36,075 nt of DNA from the NCBI GenBank assembly GCA_024233085.1, contig JACKQC010000032.1, positions 1 to 36,075 on the forward strand, in the 5' to 3' direction. The position numbers were made by a program, and so were the translations under genes. Under the pieces are notes generated by a model. It had not been told where the DNA came from and did no database searches. It saw only the letters and a program-made list of their open reading frames with translations. This DNA comes from Akkermansiaceae bacterium (lineage in GTDB: Bacteria > Verrucomicrobiota > Verrucomicrobiia > Verrucomicrobiales > DEV007). How positions within the stretch are numbered: position 1 is the first letter of the stretch; every line of letters starts with the position of its first letter. This document shows, in pieces, positions 7,946 through 17,509 of this stretch.

Positions 7946-9095
7946 CCGCGGCCGGCCCGAGCCGGAGGTTTTCCAGCCAGAAAAGGCCGCTCCGCCCGGG
8001 GCACACGAGATCCAGATCGCCGTCGGCATCGAGATCGGCCGCCTTCGGGTCCAGCCCGAAGCCCACTTTTCCATTCTCGGCGATCGGGTGTTTGTCCCAG
8101 GCTTTCCGAGCGGGATCGAACTGGTAGCGATAAATGACCAGCGGATCGTGGGCGCCGGGATCCCGGCCATCGTGGGCCAGGTAGCGTTTTCCGGCGACCA
8201 GTTCGGGGCGCCCGTCTCCATCGAGATCGCACCAGAGCGGCGCGTGGCACTGCGACCAGGAATCGTCGATGGATTGGCGTTTCCACCGCCGTTTTTCCCC
8301 CTCGCGCGTCTGCTCCATCCAGAACAGGCCGTAGTCGTGACCGTTGGCGAGCACCAGGTCGTTGTCCCCGTCTTCATCGGGATCGACGACGAGGATGGGC
8401 ACGCTGGCCGACTTGCCGAGGTCGAACTCGGGAAACCAATCCCACGCGCCGGCAAGGCGGTCCTCGGGCGCCCGGGCCCAGCCTTTCGCGCCCACCACGT
8501 CGCCGCGCCCGTCGCCGTCGATATCGCCAAAGCCAACACCGTGGCTGGCGACTTCGGCGGGCAGATCGTGGCGCTCGAAGCGGCGAAATTTCGGATCGAA
8601 GCGCCACCAGGCGGCGAATTTCACTCCGTTCGGCAGGATGTCGAGGTGGCCGTCGGCATCAATGTCGTGAAGGCGGCCGGACTCCATCGCACCCGGCAGG
8701 GCGATGGTGTGTTTCGGCCAGGGCCGGCCCGGATCGGCGGGGTGCTCGGTGACGTGGATCGACTGGCTCCGGTAGTTCACATTGACGAAGTCGGTGTCTC
8801 CGTCCCCGTCCACGTCATAGGGCAGGTGGGAATATCCATCGTACCGGCCCCGGATCTGCTGGACCGGCTGGATGAAATGCGCCGTCCACCGGGGAGCCTC
8901 ATACCACCACGCTCCGCAAACGATGTCGAGCCGCCCGTCCCGGTTGACATCGTCCACCGCGCAGGCCGAAAAGGCGGAATCGGGATTGATCTCGTGTACG
9001 GCGAAGCGCGTCTCATCCCCCGCCCCCCGGACGGGCAAGGCCAGCGCGGCGAGGATCGCGGAAAGGGACCGGGACAACGGGGTCGGGCGGGACAT
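7929..9095 (-). CDS. Secreted FG-GAP/VCBS beta-propeller protein
   Basis: This 388-residue protein has a signal peptide (MSRPTPLSRSLSAILAALAL up to VRGAG). After it come seven calcium-loop motifs typical of FG-GAP/VCBS blades: DVNRDGRLD, DVDGDGDTD, DIDADGHLD, DIDGDGRGD, DPDEDGDND, DLDGDGRPE and DLDADGDLD. Seven motifs fit a single seven-bladed propeller. Repeated WW and W[FY] pairs (GAWWYE, AAWWRF, WDWFPEF, LFWLE) mark the same blade position. Such proteins are common exported proteins in planctomycetes and Verrucomicrobiota; the ligand is unknown. The start at 9095 is chosen for the signal peptide. It follows the SHD1-like gene by 55 bp on the same strand. Confidence 0.88.
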   Translation of the reverse strand: MSRPTPLSRSLSAILAALALPVRGAGDETRFAVHEINPDSAFSACAVDDVNRDGRLDIVCGAWWYEAPRWTAHFIQPVQQIRGRYDGYSHLPYDVDGDGDTDFVNVNYRSQSIHVTEHPADPGRPWPKHTIALPGAMESGRLHDIDADGHLDILPNGVKFAAWWRFDPKFRRFERHDLPAEVASHGVGFGDIDGDGRGDVVGAKGWARAPEDRLAGAWDWFPEFDLGKSASVPILVVDPDEDGDNDLVLANGHDYGLFWMEQTREGEKRRWKRQSIDDSWSQCHAPLWCDLDGDGRPELVAGKRYLAHDGRDPGAHDPLVIYRYQFDPARKAWDKHPIAENGKVGFGLDPKAADLDADGDLDLVCPGRSGLFWLENLRLGPAAAKPKS

Positions 9096-9150
9096 CGCCC
9101 GGCAGTCTCCGCGAAAACCGCCGCGGCTCAAGCCGGACCTTCGGCGCAAA

Positions 9151-9912
9151 TCAGCGGTTCCGTCCGTGCGGCGTCAGGTCGCGCTCCACTTCGGTCCCCA
9201 CGGAAAGCTGGGTCGCCTTGGCCAGGAAGGGCTTGTCTTTCAGCGTCGACGATTCGACGACCCCGATCGAGGTTTTCGCCTCGATGACACGCCCCTCCTC
9301 GTCCTGCAGGACCAACAGATAGCCGTCGAAATCCCAACCGCCGACGTTGGTGTAGTCCTTGTCGGAATCGTAGGACGTCATGATCGGCTTGCACTCAAAC
9401 TTGAGTTCCTGCCCGGCGGGGAGGGAGTTCGTGAAGGTTTCGTTGGCCAGGATTTTCGACCAATCCTGATCCCGGTCGGCGAAGCGGCTCGTGTTCCGGC
9501 CTATCAGGAGAATGGTGAATTTCGTCTTCGCCAGGTCGATGTCCCGCGATTCGTTCTTCACCGAAACGGAGGCGGTGATTTCCTGCCGTTTCATGTAGGA
9601 GCTGTTGCCCTCGCGCGCCCGGCGGGCGCCGTTGGAAACCTCGATATTCAGCTTCGGCATGGCGACCGGGGCGGCGTCCGCGATCTTTTTCTGAGACTCG
9701 GCGTCGAAGGCATCGAGTTTGACGTTGAAAATCTGCCCGTCGGAGGTGCGCTTGATCCGAACGTTTCCGCTCGACTTGGTGTAGGCGAGGACTTCCACAT
9801 CCATCGACTGTCCCGAGGTGCTCTTGACGGTGATATCCTTGGCGGAACCGGTCAGACAAACCGTCCAAACGGCCACCGCGCTGAGAAGATTGAAGGCGCG
9901 AGCGGTTTTCAT
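9151..9912 (-). CDS. Secreted hypothetical protein with SHD1-like N-terminal module
   Basis: The 253-residue protein begins MKTARAFNLLSAVAVWTVCL, a signal peptide ending near SAKDI. Residues about 25-72 read DITVKSTSGQSMDVEVLAY then VRIKRTSDGQIFNVKLDAF then ESQKKIAD, the pattern of the SHD1 (SLA1 homology 1) beta module that bacterial PVC proteins often carry. The remainder (80-253) is beta-rich, with NESRDIDLAKTKFTILLIGRN and DGYLLVLQDEEGRVIEAKTS; I do not recognise it. ATG 9912 is used because an upstream extension to 9975 would only add charged residues ahead of the signal peptide. Role unknown; the envelope location is inferred from the signal. Confidence 0.75.
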   Translation of the reverse strand: MKTARAFNLLSAVAVWTVCLTGSAKDITVKSTSGQSMDVEVLAYTKSSGNVRIKRTSDGQIFNVKLDAFDAESQKKIADAAPVAMPKLNIEVSNGARRAREGNSSYMKRQEITASVSVKNESRDIDLAKTKFTILLIGRNTSRFADRDQDWSKILANETFTNSLPAGQELKFECKPIMTSYDSDKDYTNVGGWDFDGYLLVLQDEEGRVIEAKTSIGVVESSTLKDKPFLAKATQLSVGTEVERDLTPHGRNR

Positions 9913-10019
9913 GACAAATTCGATTTGGCGCTCCCTTTTCAGGAACGAATGCCGCATCCTATTCCGATTCGCCACGCCGGAACAGGAAAAAGTCGAAAAA
10001 ATTCGAATTCCACGTCAAG

Positions 10020-11009
10020 TCAAGCCCGAGCCGTGGCCGCCTCGACGGAGGCCTTCATCTTCTCGAGCCCTACTTTCGCGCATTCGAGAGCGGGCATTGC
10101 CCAATAGGTTTTGTTGAACAACTCGAGGGAAAGCGAGGGCCAGGCGCCGACCGCCATGAAATTTCTCAGGATCCGGGTGATGGGGGCGATGCCATCCCCG
10201 GTGAAAACGCGATGCTCGTCCTTGATCGTCTCGCGCGGCGGATCGGCGGGGTAGTCGTTCATGTGGTAATGCTGGATGGCCCGCGGCCCGAGCAGCAGAA
10301 TGGAGTCGAAGGAAGATCCGCCCTTGTAGGTGTGATAGACGTCGCCGAGAAAGCATGCCTTGGGATGTCCGGAGCGGATCGCCACGTAGAGGGCTTTTTC
10401 CATCGTGCCGATGGTCGGATTGCCACCCCACATCTCGACCTGCGGCACCACACCCATGCGGTCGCCCAACTCCAGCAGGGCGCGATAGCGGTCGGCCGCG
10501 TCGTCGAGGCTGACGATCTCGCCCTTCGACACGCCGGCGGGCGGGGCGGCCATCCGGATGCCGCCGAGCTGGGAGATGGTGTCCATGTCCTTTTTCGCCT
10601 CCTCGAGTCCTTTGGCGCGGGCGTCGTCGTCATTGACGATCCAGGGTGCGAAACCGATCGCGCTCTCGACAGTGAGACCGTGATCGTCGATGCGCTTTTT
10701 CAGATCCTTGAGCGAGCCCCCTTTTTCCACATACTCATAGATTTTGCGATACCACGGTTCGATGGCGTCGTATCCGGCCTTGGCGGCGACCTCGATTTCC
10801 TCCGCGGCGTCGAGTTCCTGGCCGCGGATGGTGGACATATTGAGACAGAATTTGAAGCGCTTCACGGCGGAGGGAGCTTCGGCGGCCAACCCGGAACCGA
10901 GTGTCGTAGCGCCGGCCAGGAGACCCGCCGAAGCGAGCAATCCCCGTCGGCCGATGGCGACGGGCTGTTTCGATTCGTCGTTCGGGGAGACATCGGCGGA
11001 GTTTTGCAT
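10020..11009 (-). CDS. Tat-exported sugar isomerase/hydroxypyruvate isomerase-like TIM barrel
   Basis: This 329-residue protein belongs to the xylose isomerase-like TIM-barrel superfamily (AP endonuclease 2 fold). A twin-arginine signal is visible (VAIGRRGLLASAGLLAGATTL, residues about 18-38). Metal-site acidic and histidine residues are recognisable in VPQVEMWGG, FLGDVYHTYKG, IQHYHMNDYP and LSLELFN. GDGIAPITRIL is a typical segment before the last strand. The family isomerises or epimerises sugars and hydroxypyruvate, but exported versions in PVC bacteria are largely uncharacterised, so the substrate is not assigned. ATG 11009 is preceded by AGAAAG; a GTG at 11024 would add five residues. 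It leads the minus-strand run with the SHD1-like and FG-GAP genes. Confidence 0.85.
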   Translation of the reverse strand: MQNSADVSPNDESKQPVAIGRRGLLASAGLLAGATTLGSGLAAEAPSAVKRFKFCLNMSTIRGQELDAAEEIEVAAKAGYDAIEPWYRKIYEYVEKGGSLKDLKKRIDDHGLTVESAIGFAPWIVNDDDARAKGLEEAKKDMDTISQLGGIRMAAPPAGVSKGEIVSLDDAADRYRALLELGDRMGVVPQVEMWGGNPTIGTMEKALYVAIRSGHPKACFLGDVYHTYKGGSSFDSILLLGPRAIQHYHMNDYPADPPRETIKDEHRVFTGDGIAPITRILRNFMAVGAWPSLSLELFNKTYWAMPALECAKVGLEKMKASVEAATARA

Positions 11010-11076
11010 GGCGCTTTCTGGCACGAAACGCGGCGGGGTTCAAGAGGTGTGATTGAATTTGGCGGTCAATGTGGCG

Positions 11077-11091
11077 CGGGCATCCTGCCCG
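11077..11091. repeat. Short perfect palindrome CGGGCA-TCC-TGCCCG
   Basis: Six base pairs flank a three-base loop in the 113-bp gap between the small membrane protein gene and the isomerase-like gene. No T-run follows on either strand, so it is not a classical terminator. From memory, similar GTGGCGCGGGCATC.TGCCCG tracts are dispersed in PVC genomes; that cannot be tested here. Confidence 0.5.
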
Positions 11092-11122
11092 TGAACGGGG
11101 CAAACTCGAATTCACTTGGCGC

Positions 11123-11410
11123 TCACCCGCCGTAAAGCACCTGGCTCATGAAATCGATGACCTTGGCCAGCACCATGCAGATTCCGCCGAACGCGGCGGT
11201 CAGAAAGCCGCCGATTCCGAAAATCTTCCGGCTACCCTTGCCGGTAAAAAACGCCCGCAACGTCTCCGAGCGAAGGTGGGCGAACCATTCGGGCTTCCAT
11301 ACCCCCACGGCATAAACGCCCACTTTCAACAGCCCGATCCCCACCAGCAACAGGCCGCCCCAAAAAACAGCGATCGCCGCGGCGTGATAGACTCGCGGGT
11401 CGGCATTCAT
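11123..11410 (-). CDS. Small two-helix membrane protein, unknown function
   Basis: The 95-residue product has two hydrophobic segments: residues 11-36 (AAIAVFWGGLLLVGIGLLKV) and 65-85 (FGIGGFLTAAFGGICMVLAKV). They are joined by a loop with WKPEW and a basic patch (GKGSRK). I do not recognise the family. The gene follows the DUF1460 gene by only 36 bp on the same strand, suggesting co-transcription, and the composition is that of a real inner-membrane protein rather than a frame shadow. Confidence 0.7.
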   Translation of the reverse strand: MNADPRVYHAAAIAVFWGGLLLVGIGLLKVGVYAVGVWKPEWFAHLRSETLRAFFTGKGSRKIFGIGGFLTAAFGGICMVLAKVIDFMSQVLYGG

Positions 11411-11446
11411 GGACCATCCGGGTTTCGGCGGCGGGAGGGATTCCGT

Positions 11447-12418
11447 TCACGCTTTTTTCAGCGCGGCGAGATTCGCCTCGTAGGCTGCTTTGTCGGTGAC
11501 CGTCCGATCCGTCTCCAAAGGCCGCCCGATCAGGATGCCCGCGTGATAACGAAAGTTATTCAAATACTCTGACACCGAATCGTCGATCACGACGCGCTTG
11601 TAGTTGGTCGAGGCGTGCATGAACCGCATCACGCCGTCGTTGGTGCGCACGGCGAGGCCCACATGGGAACAGAAACCACCCGTCTGGTTGGTCGCGATGC
11701 CGAGCACATCGCCGTCCTTCAGTTTGTCCTCGATGGCCTTGACCTTGCTTTTCGGCAGGTAATAGACAGGCAACGCCGCCACGTAATCCTCCCATTTTTT
11801 CATCGGGGCGCGCAGTTCCGGGTTTTCCCGCAGGTAACGGTAGCTTTTCCACAGCACCGTCATTTCCTGAACCTTTCGTCCCTCGATCCGGGTCGCGCCG
11901 GGGAAATCGCGGGTCACGTTGTCGATCACGCCTCGGGCGTCGTTTTCAAAATACCACTCGGCGAGGTAGTGAATTCGCTCCAGATAACCGCCCGAGCAAT
12001 GCCCGCCCCGGTATCGGGTGAACTCGATCTGATTCAGCAGGTCCCCGGGCGCGAAACGGTCCTTCTCCGACGCGATCATCCGGGCGAACCCGAGCGCGAT
12101 CTCGAAAAACGACCAGCAATCCAGTCCCTCCAGATTCACCGAGGGCGATTCGACGTGGTCGTCGACTTCCAGGGTGAAACCCTTGTAGGGCGTGCCGCGC
12201 AATTCACGGGCGAAATTCACCATCCGGTCGCCGATCGGGAGCGCGCGCCAATTTTCCTTCAGCGCCTTGGCGACGATCGTCTCGAACTTCTTTTCGCCCT
12301 TGAAAATCGTCCCCATCGGTAGCAGCCGTTTCCTGGCCGGTTCGTCCTCCGCCAGGGCCGGAAAAGCCAGGCCCGACGCGAACGCCAACGATTGCCGAAT
12401 CAGAGTACGCCTTTCCAT
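11447..12418 (-). CDS. DUF1460 peptidase/amidase (NlpC/P60 superfamily), exported
   Basis: The 323-residue protein starts MERRTLIRQSLAFASGLAF, an export signal, at ATG 12418. The frame is open much further upstream, but that extension is antisense to other genes. Signatures of the DUF1460 group are clear: a catalytic Cys101 in NLEGLDCWSFFE, the RYRGG segment (136-139), LKDGDVLGIATNQTGG (233-248), His252 in FCSHVGLAV and His268 in MRFMHAS. Characterised relatives cleave N-acetylmuramoyl-L-alanine or peptide bonds of peptidoglycan fragments. With the neighbouring AmiC-type amidase and the LD-carboxypeptidase it makes this region rich in murein-processing genes. The divergent MauE-like gene starts 90 bp away. 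Confidence 0.85.
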   Translation of the reverse strand: MERRTLIRQSLAFASGLAFPALAEDEPARKRLLPMGTIFKGEKKFETIVAKALKENWRALPIGDRMVNFARELRGTPYKGFTLEVDDHVESPSVNLEGLDCWSFFEIALGFARMIASEKDRFAPGDLLNQIEFTRYRGGHCSGGYLERIHYLAEWYFENDARGVIDNVTRDFPGATRIEGRKVQEMTVLWKSYRYLRENPELRAPMKKWEDYVAALPVYYLPKSKVKAIEDKLKDGDVLGIATNQTGGFCSHVGLAVRTNDGVMRFMHASTNYKRVVIDDSVSEYLNNFRYHAGILIGRPLETDRTVTDKAAYEANLAALKKA

Positions 12419-12508
12419 GATGCGGCATTCTAGCGGGTCGCCAATGCCCCGGCAAACAATTCTCTTTAAGATTTCCGAAAGAATCCTCCCGCATTCCAGT
12501 CCCGCCGC

Positions 12509-12937
12509 ATGAACGCCCCCCTTCCCGCCATCCCGCGTGTGTGTTTCGGCCTTTTCTGGATTTGGGCCGGCGCTTCGAAATTGCGCGATCCGGCCCTGTT
12601 CTCGGCCGCGATCCGAAATTACGATCTCATCGGCGACCCCCTCGTCGCCGCGGCCGCGCTCATTCTGCCGTGGCTGGAGGTGATCGCCGGCGCCTGCCTG
12701 GTTCTGAATCGCCTGCCTCGGGGAGGCTCCGGCATCCTCTGGGGTTTGCTCGCGGTCTTCACCCTCGCCATCGCCGTGTCCTGGACGCGGGGCCTGGACA
12801 TCGAGTGCGGCTGTTTCGGACTCGGCGACGGCTCGACCGTTAATTACCCGCTGAAACTCGCCCAAAACACCGCGCTGCTCCTGCTCGGCGCCTGGATATG
12901 GCTGCGCGCCGCGCCCGCGATTCAGGAATCCCGGTAA
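12509..12937 (+). CDS. MauE/DoxX-like four-helix membrane protein
   Basis: The 142-residue protein has about four hydrophobic helices (6-24, 45-66, 75-93, 118-134) and begins ..RVCFGLFWIWAGASKLRDP, the usual opening of DoxX/MauE proteins. A Cys-Gly-Cys pair (C100, C102 in IECGCFG) follows helix 3, as in MauE-type proteins associated with thiol or disulfide handling in the envelope. The methylamine utilisation role of MauE itself is not implied, since no mau genes are present. The gene end overlaps the convergent amidase gene by 16 bp. Confidence 0.85.
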   Translation: MNAPLPAIPRVCFGLFWIWAGASKLRDPALFSAAIRNYDLIGDPLVAAAALILPWLEVIAGACLVLNRLPRGGSGILWGLLAVFTLAIAVSWTRGLDIECGCFGLGDGSTVNYPLKLAQNTALLLLGAWIWLRAAPAIQESR

Positions 12938-13560
12938 CGCAGGATGCCCTGGGCGATTTCCTCGGCCAGCACCTGGCGAAACCAGGTCGAGGCGCAACGC
13001 TGGCATTCCCAGCGATTGGAGATGAAGCCGCACTCCACCAGAATCGCCTCGCGCTTCGTCTTTTGCAGCACCTTCAGAGCGTTGGCCTTGATGCCGCGGT
13101 TTCGCGTCTTGATACGCCGGCCCAGCTCTCCCTGAACCGCCAGCGCGAGATTCCGGGACTCCGCCGCGCCCGGGTAGTAGAAAGTCTCGATGCCCTTCAC
13201 GCTGCGGTCGCGGTGCGCGTTGAAATGCACCGACACGAAAACGGCCTCGCCCAGCTTGTTGGCCACCTCCGCGCGGTCGACCAGCTCCACATACTTGTCG
13301 GTCGAACGGGTCAGCACCGCCGTCACCCCCTCCTCCTGGAGCGCCTTCTGGATTCGTTTCGCCAGGTCGAGGGTGAGATTTTTTTCGGTGACCCCGTACC
13401 ACTTCGATCCGCCATCCTGACCGCCATGACCTGGGTCGATGACGACGCGGGTGAACTTCGCGGCGCGGGCCGTTCGGACCGGCCCCAGAACGCCGGAGAC
13501 TACGGCGCCCGCCCCGAGCAAAAGGGAAAAAGATCTGCGACGCGAGGAAACGGCGGGCAT
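12922..13560 (-). CDS. amiC: N-acetylmuramoyl-L-alanine amidase (Amidase_3, AmiC type)
   Basis: This 212-residue zinc amidase cleaves the lactyl-amide link between glycan and stem peptide in peptidoglycan. Zinc ligands are His44 (VIDPGHGGQDGG), Glu59 (TEKNLTLDLAKRI) and His112 (SVHFNAH); the catalytic Glu is E176 in ILVECGFISN. Residues 1-33 form an export signal with an RRR cluster before a hydrophobic stretch, possibly Tat-type. It lacks an AMIN targeting domain and is a bare catalytic unit. A mildly unusual Cys-rich segment, WECQRCAST, follows the catalytic Glu. It is divergent from hppA. Confidence 0.92.
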   Translation of the reverse strand: MPAVSSRRRSFSLLLGAGAVVSGVLGPVRTARAAKFTRVVIDPGHGGQDGGSKWYGVTEKNLTLDLAKRIQKALQEEGVTAVLTRSTDKYVELVDRAEVANKLGEAVFVSVHFNAHRDRSVKGIETFYYPGAAESRNLALAVQGELGRRIKTRNRGIKANALKVLQKTKREAILVECGFISNRWECQRCASTWFRQVLAEEIAQGILRYRDS

Positions 13561-13705
13561 GCAATGAAACCGTGGACGGAAAAGGGAACTTTACGTAACT
13601 ATTAGCTTTTCTAAAACAAAAAATCGTGGAAAATTAGATTTTTCATAAACCTGCCCCTTCTTTTGCCACACCGGACGCCGTTCACCCGTGCCCGATGATG
13701 TTTTT

Positions 13706-13733
13706 GGTTCGTATGCGTTCTTGCAACCGAACC
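13706..13733. promoter_or_regulatory. Imperfect palindrome upstream of hppA
   Basis: GGTTCG (13706-13711) pairs with CGAACC (13728-13733). Within it, after a two-by-two mismatch, TGC pairs with GCA around a GTTCTT loop. It lies 46 bp before the hppA start in a 219-bp divergent gap that is AT-rich on the amidase side. It could be an operator or a leader hairpin; neither can be shown from sequence alone. Confidence 0.35.
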
Positions 13734-13779
13734 GGAATCGCGGCAATGGACCGCACCCCACTCAAGAAACCTCCATTCC

Positions 13780-15969
<2,190 letters not shown>

Positions 15970-16028
15970 TTCGGCGATCCGGCAAAATCAACGCTTCGTC
16001 AATCCCCTCGCTATCTCCCCACCCCTAT

Positions 16029-16087
16029 CCAACAGGGTTGGGTCGGTGACTTAACCCTGTTGAGTCCCCAACCAGGCAGGGTTGCCT
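16029..16087. repeat. CAACAGGGTT repeat cluster, locus 2
   Basis: CAACAGGGTT (16030-16039) is followed after 13 bases by AACCCTGTTG (16053-16062), the same geometry as locus 1. A third, degenerate unit follows, AGGCAGGGTTGCCT (16074-16087), itself a five-base-pair hairpin. It lies just after hppA and before the glycosyltransferase gene. Confidence 0.9.
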
Positions 16088-16141
16088 CGCCCGCCAAAAA
16101 AATCCGTTGTCCGAGGCCCGGTTGCGCGGCACGGATGGAGC

Positions 16142-17509
16142 GTGCCCGGTTTGTCGCCACGCTACCACCTCGCCTACGTATTCGAGCGCTTCCCCTCGTT
16201 CACGCAGACGTTTTGCGTGCGGGAGATCCTCGAACTCGAGCGGCAGGGACTGCGGCCGCTGATCTTTTCGATCCGCGACACGAGGGGGGAAACACCGCGA
16301 CATTTCCCGGACGAACTCTTCGAGCGCGTCGTCTTTCTCCCCCCGGAAAAGGAGTTGGTCGAAGAGGTCAAACGCCTGAAATCGGAAAACCGGCTGCCAC
16401 AATCGGTCGTCCTGACGCTCCGGCATTGGAAGGAACGCTCCCGCACCGGCGACAAGCAGCGCGTATACGAAGCGGCCTGGATCGGACTGAAACTGGCCGA
16501 AGCGGGCGTGCGGCACGCGCATTCCCACTTCGCCGGAGTCGGCGCGCGGACAGTCTGGTGGATGCGGGAGTTTTTCGACATCACCTACAGCTTCACCGGC
16601 CACGCCAACGACCTGTGGAGCGCCGCCTCCCCGGAGCTGTCGCTTTCGCTCGACGATCTGATGCGCGACGCGGCTCTGGTGGCCACGGTCAGCGACTACT
16701 CCGCCCGCGACCTGCGCGCGCGTTTCCCCGGCGCGGCGGCGAAGGTGAAACGTGTCTACAACGGGCTCGATCTCGCGCCTTTTCGGGCGGCCGGCGCCCG
16801 ACGCGACGCGAAAGCGGTCTGGAAAGGCGAACGGCTCCTCCTCAGCGTCGGCCGGCTGATCGAAAAAAAAGGCTTCGACGATCTCGTTCGCGCCTGCGCC
16901 GATCTGAAACGGCGGGGCGTGGGAAATTTCCGATGCGTCATTTGCGGCGACGGCCCCATGGAAGACGAACTGCGCGCCCTCATCGCGGAAACGGGAACGG
17001 GCGATTGCGTCGATCTGGCGGGGCCGAAAACCCAGCCCGAAATCGTGGCGCTGCTGGAAAAAGCGGCGGTCTTCGCCCTGCCCTGCGTCACGGAACAGGA
17101 TGGCGGGAAGGACAATCTGCCCACGGTGCTGATGGAGGCGATGGCGGCCCGGGTGGCCTGCGCCTCGACCGTCCTGGCCGGGGTGCCGGAAATGGTCATC
17201 GAAGGAGAGACGGGGCTCCTTGTGCCCGAGCGGCAACCGCGGGCCTTCGCCGGAATTCTGGCCGATCTGCTGGCCGATCCCGGGCGCACCGAAGCCATGG
17301 GACGAGCCGGCGAAGCGCGGGCGGAGGAACTTTTCGCGAAGGAAATCACCGCGCGCCAGTTGCGGCGCCTCCAAACCGGCCGCGGGCTGGTCCGCTTCGA
17401 TCCGGCATCGGTGTCGGGCGATCCGGCGTTGCTGGGAGCCTATCTTCGGCAGTCCGGCGTGCGGATGGCGCGGTGGTTTCGGCGCCGGAAACGTCAGCCC
17501 AGCGCCTGA
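16142..17509 (+). CDS. GT4-family glycosyltransferase (colanic-acid/exopolysaccharide type)
   Basis: The 455-residue protein is a GT-B retaining glycosyltransferase of the GT4 group. Visible motifs are FPSFTQTFCVREILEL near the N-terminus, HAHSHFAGVG, YSFTGHANDLW, VYNGLDLAPFR, the nucleotide-sugar loop SVGRLIEKKGFDDLV, and the acidic segment DNLPTVLMEAMA with GVPEMVIEGETGLLVPE. Close relatives transfer sugars in exopolysaccharide assembly. The start is uncertain. GTG 16142 is used because the in-frame TTG at 16082 lies inside the intergenic repeat; a TTG at 16151 with GGAG ten bases upstream is an alternative. The 3' end overlaps bioF by 16 bp, convergently. Confidence 0.88.
   Translation: MPGLSPRYHLAYVFERFPSFTQTFCVREILELERQGLRPLIFSIRDTRGETPRHFPDELFERVVFLPPEKELVEEVKRLKSENRLPQSVVLTLRHWKERSRTGDKQRVYEAAWIGLKLAEAGVRHAHSHFAGVGARTVWWMREFFDITYSFTGHANDLWSAASPELSLSLDDLMRDAALVATVSDYSARDLRARFPGAAAKVKRVYNGLDLAPFRAAGARRDAKAVWKGERLLLSVGRLIEKKGFDDLVRACADLKRRGVGNFRCVICGDGPMEDELRALIAETGTGDCVDLAGPKTQPEIVALLEKAAVFALPCVTEQDGGKDNLPTVLMEAMAARVACASTVLAGVPEMVIEGETGLLVPERQPRAFAGILADLLADPGRTEAMGRAGEARAEELFAKEITARQLRRLQTGRGLVRFDPASVSGDPALLGAYLRQSGVRMARWFRRRKRQPSA

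Noticed and set aside
11447..13564. Reading the DUF1460 frame as a 705-residue protein
   Set aside because: The part upstream of ATG 12418 is antisense to the MauE-like gene and out of frame with the amidase; a signal peptide begins precisely at 12418.
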